Assembly (NCBI RefSeq): GCF_002797445.1
Contig: NZ_PGEP01000001.1
Coordinates: 4,650,501-4,714,500 of the forward strand
Source: Acidovorax sp. 69
GTDB lineage: Bacteria > Pseudomonadota > Gammaproteobacteria > Burkholderiales > Burkholderiaceae_C
Direction of reading: 5' to 3'
Length of the DNA: 64,000 nt
Of this stretch, positions 61,241 to 64,000 are shown piece after piece; positions within the stretch are counted from its first letter, which is position 1; the number at the start of each line of letters is the position of its first letter. Under the pieces are notes generated by a model, which was not told the DNA's origin, did no database searches, and saw only the letters and a program-made list of their open reading frames with translations. The position numbers were made by a program, and so were the translations under genes.

Positions 61241-63343
61241 TTACTTAGCGCGAGCAGCCATGATGGCTTCAGACACATTGCGAGGGGCTTCGCTGTAGTG
61301 CTTGAATTCCATCGAGTACGTGGCACGGCCTTGCGTTGCAGAACGCAGCGTGGTCGAGTAGCCAAACATTTCCGACAGTGGCACTTCAGCGCGGATGGCC
61401 TTGCCACCGCCAGGAATGTCTTCCATGCCTTGCACCATGCCGCGACGGCTGGACAGATCGCCCATCACGTTGCCGGCATAGTCTTCAGGCGTTTCGACTT
61501 CCACGGCCATCATGGGCTCAAGAATCACGGGACCGGCCTTGCGGCAGCCCTCCTTGAAACCGAAGATGGCAGCCATCTTGAACGCCAGTTCGTTCGAGTC
61601 CACATCGTGGTACGAACCGAAATGCAGCGTGACCTTCACGTCGACCACGGGATAGCCGGCCAGCACGCCTTGCGTGACGGCTTCGTTGATACCCTTTTCC
61701 ACCGCAGGGATGTACTCGCGCGGCACCACACCACCCTTGATCGCGTCGACGAACTCGATGCCCTTGCCCACTTCGTTGGGTTCGATCTTGAGCACAACGT
61801 GGCCGTACTGACCCTTACCGCCGGACTGACGCACGAACTTGCCTTCGGCCTCTTCCACGGTCTTGCGGATGGTTTCGCGGTAGGCCACCTGGGGCTTGCC
61901 CACGTTGGCTTCCACGCCGAATTCACGCTTCATGCGGTCAACGATGATTTCCAGATGCAGCTCGCCCATGCCGGCGATCAGCGTCTGACCCGATTCTTCA
62001 TCGGTCTTCACGCGGAACGACGGATCTTCAGCAGCCAGGCGTTGCAGGGCAATGCCCATCTTTTCCTGATCGGCCTTGGTCTTGGGTTCCACAGCCTGGG
62101 TAATCACAGGCTCAGGGAACACCATGCGCTCCAGAATGATCGGCGAGCCCACATCGGCCAACGTTTCACCCGTCGTCACGTCTTTCAAGCCCACGCAAGC
62201 AGCGATGTCACCCGCACGGATTTCGTCGACTTCCACGCGGTCATTGGCCATCATTTGCACGATACGGCCGATACGCTCTTTCTTTCCCTTGACAGAGTTG
62301 TACACCGTGTCGCCCTTAGACAACACACCGGAGTACACGCGGACAAAGGTCAACTGGCCCACAAACGGGTCGGTCATCAGCTTGAAGGCCAAAGCAGAAA
62401 ACTTCTCGCCGTCATCCGCCTTGCGGGTGACGGGCTGCTCGTCTTCATCCGTACCCGTCACGTCCGGGATATCCACAGGCGAAGGCAGGTAGTCGATCAC
62501 GGCGTCCAGCATGCGCTGAACACCCTTGTTCTTGAAAGCCGTGCCACACAACATGGGGTGGATTTCAGTGGCGATGGTGCGGGTACGCAGGCCGAGCTTG
62601 ATTTCCTCTTCCGAGAGCGTGCCCTCTTCGAGGTACTTGTTCATCAGCTCTTCGGAGGCTTCGGCCGCAGCCTCCACCATCTTCTCGCGCCATTCTTCAG
62701 CCAAAGCCTGCAGATCTGCAGGGATTTCAGCGTAATCGAACTTCATGCCTTGTGACGCTTCATCCCACAGGATGGCCTTCATCTTCAGCAGGTCAACCAC
62801 ACCCTTGAAGCCTTCTTCGGCACCAATTGGAATCACCACAGGCACAGGGTTGGCCTTCAGGCGCAGCTTCATCTGGTCATGGACCTTGAAGAAGTTGGCA
62901 CCGGTACGGTCCATCTTGTTCACAAAGGCCAGACGCGGCACCTTGTACTTGTTGGCTTGGCGCCAGACGGTTTCCGACTGGGGCTGCACGCCACCCACGG
63001 CGCAGTACACCATGCAGGCGCCGTCGAGCACGCGCATCGAACGCTCCACTTCAATCGTGAAGTCCACGTGGCCGGGGGTGTCGATGATGTTGAAACGGTG
63101 CTCAGGGTAGGACAGGTCCATGCCCTTCCAGAAGCAGGTCACGGCAGCCGAAGTGATCGTGATGCCGCGCTCTTGCTCTTGCTCCATCCAGTCCATGGTC
63201 GCCGCGCCATCATGCACTTCACCAATCTTGTGGTTCACGCCCGTGTAGAACAGGATACGTTCGGTGGTCGTGGTCTTGCCAGCGTCAATGTGGGCCGAGA
63301 TACCGATATTGCGGTAGCGCTCGATGGGAGTCTTGCGAGCCAT
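61241..63343 (-). CDS. fusA: Elongation factor G
   Basis: A 700-residue translocase. G1 is AHIDAGKT (17-24), the switch segment [12 protein letters not shown]3 DTPGHVDF and G4 NKMDRTG. Domains II-V follow, with the domain IV tip in the HYDVDSNE-like stretch [17 protein letters not shown]. Standard length. Follows rpsG by 151 bases. Confidence 0.99.
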   Translation of the reverse strand: MARKTPIERYRNIGISAHIDAGKTTTTERILFYTGVNHKIGEVHDGAATMDWMEQEQERGITITSAAVTCFWKGMDLSYPEHRFNIIDTPGHVDFTIEVERSMRVLDGACMVYCAVGGVQPQSETVWRQANKYKVPRLAFVNKMDRTGANFFKVHDQMKLRLKANPVPVVIPIGAEEGFKGVVDLLKMKAILWDEASQGMKFDYAEIPADLQALAEEWREKMVEAAAEASEELMNKYLEEGTLSEEEIKLGLRTRTIATEIHPMLCGTAFKNKGVQRMLDAVIDYLPSPVDIPDVTGTDEDEQPVTRKADDGEKFSALAFKLMTDPFVGQLTFVRVYSGVLSKGDTVYNSVKGKKERIGRIVQMMANDRVEVDEIRAGDIAACVGLKDVTTGETLADVGSPIILERMVFPEPVITQAVEPKTKADQEKMGIALQRLAAEDPSFRVKTDEESGQTLIAGMGELHLEIIVDRMKREFGVEANVGKPQVAYRETIRKTVEEAEGKFVRQSGGKGQYGHVVLKIEPNEVGKGIEFVDAIKGGVVPREYIPAVEKGINEAVTQGVLAGYPVVDVKVTLHFGSYHDVDSNELAFKMAAIFGFKEGCRKAGPVILEPMMAVEVETPEDYAGNVMGDLSSRRGMVQGMEDIPGGGKAIRAEVPLSEMFGYSTTLRSATQGRATYSMEFKHYSEAPRNVSEAIMAARAK

Positions 63344-63434
63344 GGTGGATCCTTGGATGGGTCGTGTTATTCGGGGGACGGGGCCGCCATTGTGGCGTTG
63401 CAGCCCGTCAATTTTGTGACCATCTCAATCGCCA

Positions 63435-63466
63435 CAAGGCTGCAGGCAAAAATGCCGGCAGCCTTG
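63435..63466 (-). other. Hairpin in the rpsG-fusA gap
   Basis: CAAGGCTGC/GCAGCCTTG and inner GGCA/TGCC form a 13-bp hairpin with a 4-base loop and one mismatch. The gap is 151 bases long and has no gene. No T-run follows, so it is more probably an RNA stability or translational element. Confidence 0.5.
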
Positions 63467-63494
63467 CGCTTGGCGACGAGAGTGGTTCGTCGAT

Positions 63495-63968
63495 TTAGAA
63501 GCGGAAGTGGCTGAATGCCTTGTTGGCTTCGGCCATGCGGTGAACTTCGTCACGCTTCTTCATGGCACCGCCACGGCCTTCGGTGGCTTCGAGCAGTTCG
63601 TTGGCCAGACGTTGGGCCATCGACTTTTCGCCGCGCTTGCGGGCCGCTTCCTTGATCCAGCGCATGGACAAAGCCAGACGACGGACAGGACGCACTTCCA
63701 CTGGCACCTGGTAGTTGGCACCGCCGACACGGCGGGACTTCACTTCGACCATGGGCTTCACGTTGTTGATGGCAACGGTGAAGGCTTCCAGCGGGTCCTT
63801 GTCAGGGTGCTTCTTCTCGATCAGTTCCAGAGCACCGTAAATGATGCGTTCTGCAACAGCTTTCTTGCCGCCTTCCATGATCACGTTCATGAATTTGGAC
63901 AGCTCTACATTGCCGAACTTAGGATCCGGCAGGATTTCACGTTTGGGGACTTCGCGACGACGTGGCAT
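63495..63968 (-). CDS. rpsG: Ribosomal protein uS7
   Basis: A 157-residue protein with the family start [36 protein letters not shown] and the beta-ribbon [22 protein letters not shown]. It organises the 30S head and in E. coli represses the str operon. GAGGTG precedes the ATG. rpsL should lie upstream, beyond the edge of this window. Confidence 0.98.
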   Translation of the reverse strand: MPRRREVPKREILPDPKFGNVELSKFMNVIMEGGKKAVAERIIYGALELIEKKHPDKDPLEAFTVAINNVKPMVEVKSRRVGGANYQVPVEVRPVRRLALSMRWIKEAARKRGEKSMAQRLANELLEATEGRGGAMKKRDEVHRMAEANKAFSHFRF

Positions 63969-64000
63969 TTTTCACCTCATGTTTGCTTCAGTTGGCGTCT

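Overview
The window reads as one continuous stretch of a high-GC betaproteobacterial chromosome, most likely family Comamonadaceae and probably Acidovorax or a close relative. This rests on the gene order (tRNA-Tyr/Gly/Thr-tuf-tRNA-Trp-secE-nusG-rplKAJL-rpoBC; an S10 cluster that stops after rpsQ; atpI-B-E-F-H-A-G-D-C), on the protein sequences, and on a short two-hairpin repeat found five times. No sequence search was possible, so the genus is an inference. It is mostly core genome. I saw no insertion sequence, prophage or CRISPR array.

Layout. 0-7.5 kb (minus strand): an Hsp70-like ATPase, tRNA-Phe, an NtrX/NtrY-like two-component pair with a DUF4390-type protein, rsmB and a LemA-like membrane protein. 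7.5-21.6 kb (minus): the transcription/translation cluster, read from tRNA-Arg and tRNA-Tyr through tuf, secE, nusG and four ribosomal protein genes to rpoB and rpoC. 21.7-28.5 kb: a TetR regulator divergent from a three-gene RND efflux operon, with a palindromic operator between them. 28.6-35.1 kb: a diheme cytochrome c, a YheT-type hydrolase with a small partner, an NTF2-like protein, a lemA-TPM-TPM operon and a tandem pair of tiny secreted proteins. 35.3-42.5 kb (minus): the complete F1Fo ATP synthase operon. 42.8-46.5 kb (plus): a YbeD-like protein, lipB, lipA, an AraC regulator and a frameshifted EamA exporter. 46.6-50.8 kb (minus): a lipoprotein, an MFS transporter, and EIIA(Man)-type, HPr and EI genes chained by overlaps. 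51-54.3 kb: a TlpA-like thioredoxin, cytochrome c', cytochrome b561, a GNAT acetyltransferase and a peroxiredoxin. 54.4-64 kb (minus): rpsG, fusA, a second tuf, rpsJ and the S10 genes to rpsQ.

How it works together. The clusters supply RNA polymerase, elongation factors, ribosomal proteins and ATP synthase, nearly all on the minus strand. The two tuf copies encode the same 396-residue protein and form directly repeated 1.2-kb blocks about 40 kb apart. Structured spacers lie before rplK, before rplJ, between rplL and rpoB, and between rpsJ and rplC, where autogenous control and attenuation are expected.

The most unusual signal is the dispersed two-hairpin repeat. One copy supplies most of the signal peptide of a TPM-domain protein, and another contains the start codon of the YheT-type hydrolase. 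Other points of interest are a one-base frameshift in a G6 tract of an exporter, two back-to-back TATAAT boxes on the efflux operator, a structured promoter-bearing gap inside the S10 cluster, and a long basic C-terminal tail on S3.
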